Assembly (NCBI RefSeq): GCF_042652345.1
Contig: NZ_JBHSJJ010000022.1
Location: 1-64,000, forward strand
Length of the DNA: 64,000 nucleotides
Direction of reading: 5' to 3'
Source of the DNA: Negadavirga shengliensis
Lineage (GTDB): Bacteria; Bacteroidota; Bacteroidia; Cytophagales; Cyclobacteriaceae
Shown piece after piece: positions 43,027-52,221 of the stretch. Numbering within the stretch: the stretch's first letter is position 1; each line of letters opens with the position of its first letter. Under the pieces are notes generated by a model that saw only the letters and a list, made by a program, of their open reading frames with translations, ran no database searches and was not told the origin of the DNA. The position numbers were made by a program, and so were the translations under genes.

Positions 43027-44664
43027 ATGCAATTAATCCATCTGTTTCTTTTTTCGGCTGTCATACTTATTGGCGCCTATTTTATTTATGGGAAATATGT
43101 TTTCAAGAAGTTTAAAATTGATAACAACAACATCACCCCTTCCCATAGATTAAAGGATGGTGTGGATTATGTGCCCAGTAAGCCCATTGTGGTATTGGGG
43201 CACCACTTTGCTTCAATAGCCGGTGCCGGCCCTATCGTAGGACCTATCATCGCCATCACTTTCGGATGGATCCCAGCAGTCATCTGGATACTGGTAGGGG
43301 GCATTTTTTTTGGTGCGGTACATGACCTGGGAAGCATGGTGGCCTCTTTGAGAAACGACGGGAAATCCATAGGAGTGATCATCCAGAACAATATCGGAAG
43401 CAAAGGGAAGCGGCTTTTTATCCTTTTTAGTTTTTCCACACTCATACTGATTATCGCCGTATTTGCTGACATCATCGCCAAAACGTTCATCAACAATCCC
43501 GGCGTGGCCTCGGCTTCCATATTGTTCATTTTGCTGGCCATTGTCTTCGGTTTTGTAACCAAGTTCACCGCAGATAGAAAATCCGCCTTTGCGGTAGCCT
43601 CGGTATTGGGGATAGGGATCATGTATTATTTTGTTTATCTGGGCATGCAGATACCGTTTGTGCTGGACTATCAGATGTGGATTTACATTTTGTTGCTGTA
43701 TGCTTTTATTGCTTCAGTTACACCGGTTTCCATGTTGTTGCAGCCAAGGGATTATCTGAACAGTTTTTTGTTGTATGGGTTGATCCTGGCGGCAATAGTG
43801 GGGGTGATGTTTGCCAATCCGACGATCGTAATGGATACCGAAGTCCATGTCTCAGCGGAAAACCTGGGGTATATCTTTCCTGTTTTGTTTGTCACCATCG
43901 CCTGTGGAGCCATCAGCGGCTTTCATTCCCTAGTGGCATCAGGGACCACCTCGAAGCAGATAGACAGGGAGGAGGATACCAAGGTAGTGGGCTTTGGGGG
44001 AATGCTCATCGAATCCTTTTTGGCCATTATTTCGGTGGGGGCCGTGGTTGTTTTGACCCGGTCAGATTACCTTTCCAGGTTAAGCGAGCAGGGACCGGTC
44101 CCGTTGTTTGCGGATGGTCTTGGGTCTATCATTGCAGCAATGGGGATCTCCGAGGGGTTTGCGGTCGGGTTTGTGGCGCTAACCGTGTCGGCCTTTGCCC
44201 TGACTACCCTGGATACCTGTACCAGACTGGCGCGTTTTACTTTACAGGAATATTTTGAAGATGTCCAACAACCGGTAGGGAGAAGAATTTCCCAAAACAG
44301 ATACGTATCAACCGGCGTAGTCGTCGTTCTTTCTGTATTGCTATTGGGCAGTGGCGGGTTTACCACACTTTGGCCCATATTTGGGTCAGCCAACCAATTG
44401 TTGGCGGCGCTGGCCCTTCTTACGGTTTCGGTGTGGCTGATCAAGAAAAAGGTCAACCCTACCTTTGTGACCATTCCTATGTTTTTCATGTTTACGGTTA
44501 CCCTCAGTTCCCTGGGGTTATTTGCCTGGCATAACTTTCAGCAGGAAACCTATGTATTGGCCGCGATAGCGTCCATTTTGTTCGTGCTTTCCTTTGCGTT
44601 GATCTTTCTGGCCAAAAAAAGCCTCTCCAAAGAAGTGGAGATAAAAGAGATGGTAAAAGGTTAA
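43027..44664 (+). CDS. Carbon starvation protein A (CstA-type peptide/pyruvate transporter)
   Basis: 545-residue polytopic membrane protein of the CstA family. Conserved stretches are PSKPIVVLGHHFASIAGAGP, GGIFFGAVHDLGSM and FHSLVASGTTSKQI. Length matches the shorter CstA form rather than the 700-residue Escherichia protein, lacking the long C-terminal part. CstA proteins take up peptides or pyruvate under carbon limitation. A hairpin terminator closes the gene and it is monocistronic. Confidence 0.9.
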   Translation: MQLIHLFLFSAVILIGAYFIYGKYVFKKFKIDNNNITPSHRLKDGVDYVPSKPIVVLGHHFASIAGAGPIVGPIIAITFGWIPAVIWILVGGIFFGAVHDLGSMVASLRNDGKSIGVIIQNNIGSKGKRLFILFSFSTLILIIAVFADIIAKTFINNPGVASASILFILLAIVFGFVTKFTADRKSAFAVASVLGIGIMYYFVYLGMQIPFVLDYQMWIYILLLYAFIASVTPVSMLLQPRDYLNSFLLYGLILAAIVGVMFANPTIVMDTEVHVSAENLGYIFPVLFVTIACGAISGFHSLVASGTTSKQIDREEDTKVVGFGGMLIESFLAIISVGAVVVLTRSDYLSRLSEQGPVPLFADGLGSIIAAMGISEGFAVGFVALTVSAFALTTLDTCTRLARFTLQEYFEDVQQPVGRRISQNRYVSTGVVVVLSVLLLGSGGFTTLWPIFGSANQLLAALALLTVSVWLIKKKVNPTFVTIPMFFMFTVTLSSLGLFAWHNFQQETYVLAAIASILFVLSFALIFLAKKSLSKEVEIKEMVKG

Positions 44665-44683
44665 TCCTGAAGGTATATCATTA

Positions 44684-44720
44684 AAAAAGGGGAGGCATGA
44701 TACAGTGTCTCCCCTTTCTG
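44684..44720 (+). terminator. Bidirectional terminator between cstA and an outer-membrane gene
   Basis: AAAGGGGAG at 44686-44694 pairs with CTCCCCTTT at 44709-44717. Runs of A before and T after the stem allow it to act for both convergent genes. Confidence 0.75.
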
Positions 44721-44735
44721 ACCGGTTCATTTGAT

Positions 44736-45317
44736 TTAAAACAGTCTGAAGCCCAAAGAAAGGATCAGCTGGTTTTGCCGTTGGTCTGTAGGTACTTGGG
44801 AAAACCCGTTGACCGAGTTGGTCAAGCCCCCTTCATATTTGAGGTCCATCAGGAAATTGCCGATGTCCAATCCAAGCCCCGCCTGGTATCCAAAGGTAAA
44901 ATCCTCTGTCGGCGGAATAATATTCCCCTGACCGGAATCACTGGATCTGATATCGCTGTTCAGCATATAACTGGCAATGGGACCAGCCTGAAGCCTGAAT
45001 ATGCCTGCAAAATTAATCCCCACCATCACCGGTACATCCAGCCTGTCAAAACTGACATCATAATTAAAGGTGTTTCCGCTGAAGGATCCCCCGGTATTCG
45101 TGTACAAAACTTCAGGTTGGATAAAGATGATGGGAAGATTTATTCTGGCAAACGCTCCCAGATGATAACCCATTTTTGAATCTTCGCCCTGAAAACCGTC
45201 GGTTACCCGGACATCTCCCTGTGAAATTCCAAATTTAGGCCCGACAGAAAGGAATTGCGCGCTAACCGGGCCCGCCGCCAATAGGGTTAAGGACAAAATA
45301 ATAAGTAGCTTTTTCAT
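44736..45317 (-). CDS. Outer-membrane beta-barrel protein (PorT/OMP_b-brl-like)
   Basis: 193-residue predicted outer-membrane barrel. A signal peptide ends in GPVSAQ. The mature part alternates hydrophobic strands and turns (LSVGPKFGISQGD, HLGAFARINLPIIFIQPEVL, FTFGYQAGLGLDIGN) and ends in SLGFRLF with a terminal Phe, the usual barrel-insertion signal. It resembles the eight-stranded PorT-family barrels of Bacteroidota. No specific role can be assigned. Confidence 0.82.
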   Translation of the reverse strand: MKKLLIILSLTLLAAGPVSAQFLSVGPKFGISQGDVRVTDGFQGEDSKMGYHLGAFARINLPIIFIQPEVLYTNTGGSFSGNTFNYDVSFDRLDVPVMVGINFAGIFRLQAGPIASYMLNSDIRSSDSGQGNIIPPTEDFTFGYQAGLGLDIGNFLMDLKYEGGLTNSVNGFSQVPTDQRQNQLILSLGFRLF

Positions 45318-45606
45318 TGGTTTCTACGTTAATGGTTTGTGATGATGAAAACCGGTATCCTTTAAACCAAAAAGGTGCCAGAATATTGTTTTAGTTGGAT
45401 TTTAAATTTCCGAAAGACAGAAAGTAAATGATGAAAGTATGGAGGTATCGCGCAGACATTCTTGTTGGCTGTATGATACAGGAAAGGGCAATCCGGAATT
45501 TTCTTGAGCTTTTATCTTGATTAGGGAAATCTGCCTATATTTAGGGCCGGCTAGCCGGACACTTGATCGTTTTCCATGCCTTCTGTTTCGATAATTAAGT
45601 GAATGT

Positions 45607-46380
45607 ATGAATAGAATTGTTTACCTTTTTTATATCATAGGCTTTTCCCTTTTGTTTTATTCCTGTCTTGACGATAGGGATAAGATTGCCCATGATCCCT
45701 TTATCGGCAAACAGGCCGCAAGAAGAAGCGTCGGCCAATCTGCAAGCCAGATTCTTTCTGATGAAAGATTTACCAGGCTGGAAGTGGAAATCGTTTATAT
45801 GGAGGGTGTCCGTCCCACCAATGAGATGATCAACAACATAAGGGGGTTTTTAGAGGAATTGATCCGGAAACCGGAAGGGGTGATTATCCAGGACAGGGCT
45901 ATTCCGGGAAGGGGCCAGTCAAATTATACCGTGCAGGAAATCAGGGAGATGGAAGAGGAGCACAGGGGGAAGTATAACGATGGGAACACCATCACTTTGT
46001 TTGTCCTTGTTCTGGATGGGCATTTCAACAATGATGATGAAGAATCTTTTGCCCTTGGAGCGGCGTACCAGAATACCAGTATTGTATTGTTCGGGAAAAG
46101 GATCGAAGAAAACTCAGGAGGATTCAGAAGGCCCAGCCGGGGGGTTCTGGAGTCTACGGTGGCCTTACATGAATTGGGACATCTGATGGGGCTGGTGAAT
46201 GTGGGATCGGATATGGTGGTGGATCATGAAGACGAAGAATACGATTCCCATTGTGACAATTCAGAGTGCCTGATGTATTGGGCTGTGGAGACAAGCGGCT
46301 TGTTTAATTTAACGGGAAACAACATTCCCGCTTTGGATCAAAATTGCAGGAATGATCTTACGGCAAACGGCGGAAGGTAG
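45607..46380 (+). CDS. Predicted zinc metalloprotease lipoprotein (metzincin-like)
   Basis: 257-residue lipoprotein with a signal ending in FYSCLDD (Cys20). The active site is HELGHLMGLVN at residues 188-198: an HExxHxxG metzincin motif in which the expected third His is Asn. A second motif with His215 (SHCDNSECLMYWAVE) supplies a Cys pair and a Met, like the Met-turn, and His215 may be the third zinc ligand. Related Bacteroidota genes are annotated as membrane metalloproteases. The substrate is unknown and it stands alone. Confidence 0.78.
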   Translation: MNRIVYLFYIIGFSLLFYSCLDDRDKIAHDPFIGKQAARRSVGQSASQILSDERFTRLEVEIVYMEGVRPTNEMINNIRGFLEELIRKPEGVIIQDRAIPGRGQSNYTVQEIREMEEEHRGKYNDGNTITLFVLVLDGHFNNDDEESFALGAAYQNTSIVLFGKRIEENSGGFRRPSRGVLESTVALHELGHLMGLVNVGSDMVVDHEDEEYDSHCDNSECLMYWAVETSGLFNLTGNNIPALDQNCRNDLTANGGR

Positions 46381-46485
46381 GGGCATAACCGGCCATTCAG
46401 GAGAATATACTGGATGGGACGAATTTGGGAAAAGCTCAGTTTAGTCAGGCAGAGATAAAGTTTTTTTGTACCTGAATGAGGACAT

Positions 46486-46519
46486 GAAAAAGGGGGCGTA
46501 GATCAGCTATCTACGCCCC
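46486..46519 (-). terminator. Rho-independent terminator for the beta-barrel gene downstream of the protease
   Basis: GGGGCGTAGAT at 46493-46503 pairs perfectly with ATCTACGCCCC at 46509-46519, and on the minus strand the stem is followed by a T run. It ends the gene that stops at 46551. Confidence 0.88.
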
Positions 46520-46550
46520 GGGTAAGTCAATTTCCTTTACTTTACCATGC

Positions 46551-47654
46551 TTATTGGATGTTGAACACGTCGGAGGTCTTCTTAGGAATTCTCCATGCCA
46601 GGGTAAAGTTGATCAGGTAATCGGCGAAAGCGGCATCCCCATGACGGTAATTCTCTGCGGTAGAATCTGCAATATCCGTCAAACTCCTGGTCCTGTTTCT
46701 GATCAAGGCGATGGGCACGTTAAGCGAGGCAGTCACGTTGCCCAGCATATAACTGACACCAGGCTCTACCGATACGATGTAGCCCGGCCTTCTAAAACCA
46801 TCGCTGCTGCCGATCAAATCCCTGACAGGGATTCCCTCCACCCGGCCTCCCAGGGAAACGCCCAGCCCATGGCCCAATATAGGCATGAACAAACCGGAAC
46901 GGAAAGCGTATTGATCAGGAACACTCATGATCGCCTCACTTTGACGGCCCCTGTTTGTGAATGTTCCGTTGGTGTTCCTCGGATTAAACATGTAAAAGCC
47001 ATCATAATACAGGAAGAAATGAGATAGGTTCCAAATACCCTGGGCATCTACTATCAGGCCTACGCCTCCATCGCCCAATTGGATGGATTGATCGACCGGT
47101 CTCACTTGAGGTTGTCCTTCCGGCCCTACATTATAGAAGGTACTTTTGGCATTGTAGTTACCTGTGGGAAGTTTGAAGCCCAGTCCCAGGGCAGTATTGC
47201 CCCGTTTGGCCTTTTCGCTGGACAGCAACCAATAGCCAGCGCCGAATCTCATATCAGCAAGACCTCCGGAATAAGTCATGTGGCGTGAATTCCTGCCATG
47301 CTCATACAATGAACTTCTTTCGTTATAGGCAAAAGGCAATGAGACAATCCCATACACCCTATCTGAAAAGGCGTAGTTGATATTAAAGTCCCATCCATGG
47401 GACCAGTTGATCACCTCGGTGTTGTTGGCTATCCTGTTGGGCTCTTCGTGTGTGCCTCTGAAATGACGGAATGATTTAAAATACCGGTAATTCATGGCAA
47501 TGTTCCATTCCCCTTTTTCGATGATATTTCCCTGGCCTACGGCATTGCCTATTCCTGAAAACTGACGAATGGCTACACAACCCTGTGCCATGGAAGATGA
47601 ATGATAAAAGAGTGCCGAACCGAGTAGAATCAGGCTGTATAAATATTTTTTCAT
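46551..47654 (-). CDS. Outer-membrane beta-barrel (porin/transporter-like) protein
   Basis: 367 residues with a signal peptide ending SSMAQ. The mature protein has many amphipathic strands with aromatic girdles (WNIAMNYRYF, GLADMRFGAGYWLLS, GNTALGLGFKLPTG), a pattern seen in the MetA-pathway/transporter barrel group. The C-terminus ends in RIPKKTSDVFNIQ and does not close on Phe. A pair of cysteines at the mature N-terminus is odd for a barrel. It resembles in style the barrel gene at 50407-51330. The substrate is unknown. Confidence 0.72.
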   Translation of the reverse strand: MKKYLYSLILLGSALFYHSSSMAQGCVAIRQFSGIGNAVGQGNIIEKGEWNIAMNYRYFKSFRHFRGTHEEPNRIANNTEVINWSHGWDFNINYAFSDRVYGIVSLPFAYNERSSLYEHGRNSRHMTYSGGLADMRFGAGYWLLSSEKAKRGNTALGLGFKLPTGNYNAKSTFYNVGPEGQPQVRPVDQSIQLGDGGVGLIVDAQGIWNLSHFFLYYDGFYMFNPRNTNGTFTNRGRQSEAIMSVPDQYAFRSGLFMPILGHGLGVSLGGRVEGIPVRDLIGSSDGFRRPGYIVSVEPGVSYMLGNVTASLNVPIALIRNRTRSLTDIADSTAENYRHGDAAFADYLINFTLAWRIPKKTSDVFNIQ

Positions 47655-47938
47655 AATTTTCTGTAGTTGAGATGAGTTTTTTTAATTCTGTAGCTGGTTT
47701 AGCCAGGGAATCATAGGAAGAAGGCCTATATAAAACTTTTTACCCATTGCATCCACCAGCCGGAACTTACTTCCTTTTCTTGATGACTTAGTCAAGCTAT
47801 GAACGGATTACGTGTTGCGTTTTACCGCATCGTATTTTGCACGTGAAAGCAATGTGTTTTTTTAAGTTCTATCAACGGCCGTTATCCGGATAAAATATGG
47901 TGTTATCCTCTCTGCAATCCATTGATCCTTACCAAAGG

Positions 47939-48496
47939 CTATCCCAGGAAATCAATCATCTTTGTTTTCGGGGGTGGAGAAGGAAGTTTCAAAGAGACGG
48001 TTTTGAAAAATACGGGTAGTACGTCCTGAAAGACAGCCTGGTTAAAGCCAGATGTCTCAAAAATGAGTACAAGTTTGGGATACAGGTAATCTTTAATGAA
48101 GTTTTGGGTTAATATTCTCTCCTGCTGGTTTTCAGCGTTGCTTTCAGGAACAAGAGAAATAACCCATTGCTTAAGGTTGAATTCCAGCTTTATTTTGGCC
48201 ATATCAGGCACATACAGCAGTTCAAAGGTATCATCCGCAAACCGCTTTTTGATTGCCCTATAGGACTTGCCGTCTTTTTTGAATGGAATGTTGGTCAATT
48301 GAAAACCTTCTTCCTCAAATGAATAAGGCAGCTTCATGGGGATTTTCATTACCTGGTAATCCTGAAAATCTTTCTTATAGACCTTGCTGGTCCAATCTGA
48401 CTCAATGACGTGTTGATAGGAAAAATAAAACACATAATACCCAAAATGGTACACCAGGAAACAGGCAAGAAGCAGTATGGATATGATTTTTCTCAT
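47939..48496 (-). CDS. Duplicated membrane-anchored protein of unknown function, copy A
   Basis: 185 residues with one N-terminal membrane helix (ISILLLACFLVYHFGYYVF) followed by a mainly extracytoplasmic domain. Residues 1-120 are almost identical, also at the DNA level, to the gene at 51582-52127, and the match includes about 45 bases upstream of the start. From about residue 125 the two diverge, and here the tail ends in LPSPPPKTKMIDFLG. I do not recognise a family. It sits 372 bases downstream of the haloperoxidase-like operon on the same strand. Confidence 0.8.
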   Translation of the reverse strand: MRKIISILLLACFLVYHFGYYVFYFSYQHVIESDWTSKVYKKDFQDYQVMKIPMKLPYSFEEEGFQLTNIPFKKDGKSYRAIKKRFADDTFELLYVPDMAKIKLEFNLKQWVISLVPESNAENQQERILTQNFIKDYLYPKLVLIFETSGFNQAVFQDVLPVFFKTVSLKLPSPPPKTKMIDFLG

Positions 48497-48868
48497 GTTT
48501 TCCCTATCGTGTCAAATTTAATGAAAAAATTTTAATTACCTAATTTAGATGATGATAATGATATTTAATGTTTCCAACGGACATTGGTCGTAATTTTATA
48601 TCAAAAAGTGGTGGATTTGAAAAGTATTGAATTGGGATTCGGCACAAGTAGGTTAAGTGGAATTAGTTTTATTTTCGGTGGGCACAAAGGTTGCTTTGCG
48701 CCCACCGAAATCCAGGTGTCGGAATGAGCCCTCAAGTGTCACTGGCACCTGGGGAGCGGGCCAGATCCACCGTTTTTACCCGTTGGCCACTTGGTAGGGA
48801 CATGATGTAGATTTTAAGAATCTCTACATGGCCGGTCCGGGCAAGTCTGCATAGGGGAGGTAAGGGGA
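48497..48868. other. Intergenic region with three inverted repeats
   Basis: 372 bases without a gene. A 17-bp stem with one mismatch and a GTTG loop lies at 48673-48710, a second pair CCAGGTG/CACCTGG at 48712-48718 and 48746-48752, and a third ATGTAGA/TCTACAT at 48805-48829. None has a T run directly after it. The segment next to 48497 matches the leader of the other gene copy at 52128-52175. Confidence 0.6.
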
Positions 48869-50410
48869 TCAATTGGCTCCGTCATTTCTCATCGCTTCGA
48901 CCACATAGGAGGCGACAGCCTTGCCCTGTTTGATGCCCTCTTCACTGTCAAATCGGTAATGGATTCCTCCATAAATCCTGGATTCTCCGGCTTCGACCGC
49001 CTTTTTTCTGTATATGTCCGCATTGCCCGGGAATATTTCAGCCAGCACTTCGGCGGCTGCCGAAGAGAAGGTGCTGTGGCCTGAGGTATAGGCAGGGAAG
49101 TTTGGGGTCCCTAATATGGTCTTGAATCCGGGGATGGTTTGTACAGGCCGTGGATAATGGTAATGATATTTTGCTGCCCAACAGGCAATGCCCGCATCCA
49201 TCATGGCCATGTTGAGATAGGCGAATATTCTTGCGGACCTCAACGGGTTGAGTTGATGCCTGACTATATCTTCCTTCGCTATCCTGTTCCAGTGGCCAGG
49301 GGGAGTATACGATCCAATACCATCATTCCACCAGTTCGCAATTTTTCTTTGGGACTCTGTTCGGTTTTTTGCCAGGCGCTTGAGCTCGTCCGCGTGCTTG
49401 TTGAATTCAGCGGATCCGGGTACCGGCGGGGGAGGGGGCATTACCACGTCGGTGTTTGGCACCAGCCAGAGTTTCACGTTTCCGTACATCGGGGTCAATC
49501 CCACGGGGCGCTGGGGTGTCTCCATGTTATCCCAGCTCCAGCCGAATCTTTCGTACGCTACATTTTTGATCGAATCAGAAACAGGTTTTGGGACCTGGGC
49601 ACTCCTCATGCCGTCGGTAGCGGCCCTTTCCAGTGCGAGTTTCGCAATTTCGGAACCAATGTGTGTGCCTGCGGCGACGTCACTTTCGACATTCAACCCC
49701 GCCCATTTAAGGGAAGCCAAATGCTCTTCCGCCAGCTCATTGATATAGGCCTGTTCCAGAGGAAACATCGCCGACAGAATGGTTTTGGATACTGCGGTTA
49801 CAATGGCACCATCTGAAGGGTAGGCCGGAACGTCGTTGTTGGTAAATCCCGGAACAATGGCATTATCCACTTTATAGGGACTTGGCCTATTGTATTGGAA
49901 TTTGTAATTCCACCCTACCACCAAACCGTCATATTGCGCCACACTCAGATAAGCCAATGCCCTTACCGTATAAGGAGGATGTGCAAAAGGGAAATAGGGG
50001 ACTTTTCCCGGGTTGGCAGGATCAGGCAAGGTGTATGTGTTGTCTGGATTGGGACCAGGTATCAGATTGTATTTCGCCGCAAGTTCCAGCGCTATTTCAT
50101 TCCACCGTATAATGGGATTGCTGGTCCAATATGCAATGGCGTCCTTTTGATTTTTCGACAAATTTGAGTTGGCCTCTTTAACCGCGTTCAGTTCATTTTG
50201 ATAGGTGGCTGAGGATGTGCTTTGAGGAACCGGAACTTCTATTTGGGAAGGATCGGTGATCAAAACGGTTTTCCATGCACCGCCTTCGCTGTCCAATCCG
50301 CTGAAGACGTAGTCATCATATTTGTAATTGACAGGCAATTCTTCCAAACAGGAAGTCGCCAGGGCCAGCAGTATCGCAGCCGCGAATATAAATCGTATAT
50401 GTGTTTTCAT
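48869..50410 (-). CDS. Vanadium-dependent haloperoxidase / PAP2-type lipoprotein
   Basis: 513-residue predicted lipoprotein (signal ending in LALATSC, Cys21). The C-terminal half carries the full vanadate/phosphate pocket of the PAP2-VHPO superfamily: K and R in AKYHYHYPRPVQ, the SGH core in YTSGHSTFSS, and R and H in SRIYGGIHYRFDSEEG. It could be a haloperoxidase or an acid phosphatase; residues deciding halide use cannot be judged by eye. It follows the beta-barrel gene with a 4-base overlap (ATGA), so the two are translationally coupled and may work together at the outer membrane. Confidence 0.9.
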   Translation of the reverse strand: MKTHIRFIFAAAILLALATSCLEELPVNYKYDDYVFSGLDSEGGAWKTVLITDPSQIEVPVPQSTSSATYQNELNAVKEANSNLSKNQKDAIAYWTSNPIIRWNEIALELAAKYNLIPGPNPDNTYTLPDPANPGKVPYFPFAHPPYTVRALAYLSVAQYDGLVVGWNYKFQYNRPSPYKVDNAIVPGFTNNDVPAYPSDGAIVTAVSKTILSAMFPLEQAYINELAEEHLASLKWAGLNVESDVAAGTHIGSEIAKLALERAATDGMRSAQVPKPVSDSIKNVAYERFGWSWDNMETPQRPVGLTPMYGNVKLWLVPNTDVVMPPPPPVPGSAEFNKHADELKRLAKNRTESQRKIANWWNDGIGSYTPPGHWNRIAKEDIVRHQLNPLRSARIFAYLNMAMMDAGIACWAAKYHYHYPRPVQTIPGFKTILGTPNFPAYTSGHSTFSSAAAEVLAEIFPGNADIYRKKAVEAGESRIYGGIHYRFDSEEGIKQGKAVASYVVEAMRNDGAN

Positions 50411-51330
50411 TTTTGTGCAATTAATTGGAATTGGTAATTGAGGCCCCCACCGATCATGTCGAACTTGCCCATGTTTCTTCCATTCACAAAATGGTTGTAA
50501 TAGCCGATGATGCCTAGTCCTTTGACGTTTTTCAGATAGTATTGGGCAAAGCCTCCCACAAAAGCAAAGTCCATTTTGTTGGTGGGCTGTCCCATATTAT
50601 AGGACCGGATATCGTCTCCGGACAAGCAGTAAAGGTTGGCATAGGTAGCCTCAACCCTCAAACGGTTTTCAAGCAACCACTGCCCAATGGTCAGATTATA
50701 GTTCATCGCATTGGGTACATCCATAAACGTGGTGTAATAGCTGCCGTTATTGTAGTAATAAGGTCTCTCTGCTTCCGTCTGACCTCTCCACAGATAAGCC
50801 AACGATCCCCGGAAATACAGCCCTTGGTTTAGCCGGTAAGCAGCAATTGCTCTGGCTCCCAGTTCCTGAGTGCCGAGCCCGATACTAAACGGTATATAGT
50901 CGGAAAGGTAGTTTGAGGCAGGTGTGTTGAAACTTATGTTGGTGAACAAGGACACCTTTCCCTTCCAGGCCTCCTTTTCCAGCCATTTGTTCTTCAGGGA
51001 AAAACTCAGGTCTTGGATGCCTTTAACGCCATCCATGTTGCCCCCGCTTGCCTCGGTTCTCACGTAGGGCAGGCCGACTATCAAATTGAATTTGTCGGTA
51101 ATCCCGAATGCCACCATGGGCATTACCATTTGTCTGGTCAGGGTCCCGATGTTTTGGTTTCCCCTTAGGTATTTGCCTTCCCAGTATTGATCCCACGTGC
51201 CGTATTCGTATAGCGCGGCTATACATATTTGGCCTTTTTTCATCATCAAATCGTCCGTTGGGGTCTGTGAATGCACATGCATGGCCACCCCCAATAGAAG
51301 TATTGCTGTGATTATGCTTTTCATAAACAA
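50407..51330 (-). CDS. Outer-membrane beta-barrel protein coupled to the haloperoxidase-like gene
   Basis: 307 residues (305 from the Met at 51324). Signal peptide ending MHVHSQ. Alternating amphipathic strands (GQICIAALYEYGTWDQYW, MVAFGITDKFNLIVGLPYV, GLYFRGSLAYLWRG) with many Tyr and Trp point to a barrel of 12-16 strands of the transporter/phenol-degradation MetA type. Its stop overlaps the start of the PAP2 gene (ATGA). No TonB or plug motif is present, so passive transport is likely. The substrate is unknown. Confidence 0.75.
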   Translation of the reverse strand: MFMKSIITAILLLGVAMHVHSQTPTDDLMMKKGQICIAALYEYGTWDQYWEGKYLRGNQNIGTLTRQMVMPMVAFGITDKFNLIVGLPYVRTEASGGNMDGVKGIQDLSFSLKNKWLEKEAWKGKVSLFTNISFNTPASNYLSDYIPFSIGLGTQELGARAIAAYRLNQGLYFRGSLAYLWRGQTEAERPYYYNNGSYYTTFMDVPNAMNYNLTIGQWLLENRLRVEATYANLYCLSGDDIRSYNMGQPTNKMDFAFVGGFAQYYLKNVKGLGIIGYYNHFVNGRNMGKFDMIGGGLNYQFQLIAQK

Positions 51331-51581
51331 TCTGTAAGTTAGGTTGATATAGGTATTGAAGTAGGTTTTGGTGAACCTGTTGCAGCGTTGCAGAGATGAT
51401 CTTCATCGGAAATTACCGCTCAATCAGTAAATGTCACGCTTGATTTAATGATCAAAGCGGCCACGTTGTTGATACACCATCGCCTCCGTACCATTTTTAC
51501 CTTAGGTAAACACTTTTGATAGGGAGCGAGGATGAGTTCGGGAAGATTGTTCCGGGAATATCTCTGGTAACGAGCAGGTAT

Positions 51582-52127
51582 TTAGGAAAAAGATGACTCC
51601 GGCGGGGGGGCATCCATGAAAACCACCGTGTCTGTTAATGCCAGGTTCAATTCGCCATAGTGCCAGGAGAATGTATAAAAAGTTCTTTTGAAGCAATAAT
51701 CCATTGTCAGCCGGATAAAATCCTTGATAAAAGTTTTTGCCACGACTTTATCCTTATTGTTTTCTGCGCTGGCTTCTGAAGAGATGGAAATCACCCATTG
51801 CTTGAGGTTTACCTCCAGCTTTATTTTGGCCATATCTGGGACATACAGCAGTTCAAAGGTATCATCCGCAAACCGCTTTTTGATCGCCCTATAGGACTTG
51901 CCGTCTTTTTTGAATGGGATGTTGGTCAATTGAAACCCTTCTTCTTCAAATGAATAAGGCAGCTTCATGGGGATTTTCATGACCTTGTAATCGTGAAAGT
52001 CCTCCCTGTAGACCTTGCTGGTCCAATCTGTCTCGATAAGGTGTTGGTAGGAAAAATAAAACACATAATACCCAAAATGGTACACCAGGAAACAGGCAAG
52101 AAGCAATATGGATATGATTTTTCTCAT
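51582..52127 (-). CDS. Duplicated membrane-anchored protein of unknown function, copy B
   Basis: 181 residues. Residues 1-120 are near-identical to the copy at 47939-48496 (same membrane helix, same FEEEGFQLTNIPFKKDGKSY and RFADDTFELLYVPDMAKIKL), whereas the tail after about residue 125 is different (FIKDFIRLTMDYCFKRTFYT and a DAPPPESSFS end). The DNA match reaches about 45 bases upstream of the ATG, so the promoter was duplicated too. Together the copies bracket the haloperoxidase/barrel pair. Confidence 0.8.
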   Translation of the reverse strand: MRKIISILLLACFLVYHFGYYVFYFSYQHLIETDWTSKVYREDFHDYKVMKIPMKLPYSFEEEGFQLTNIPFKKDGKSYRAIKKRFADDTFELLYVPDMAKIKLEVNLKQWVISISSEASAENNKDKVVAKTFIKDFIRLTMDYCFKRTFYTFSWHYGELNLALTDTVVFMDAPPPESSFS

Positions 52128-52221
52128 GTTTTCCCACTTGCTCCAAATTTAATCAAAAAATTATGATTACCTAGAAAAGCATATGAAATGATTTTCTTAC
52201 GTGAAATCTAAAAAATACAGA

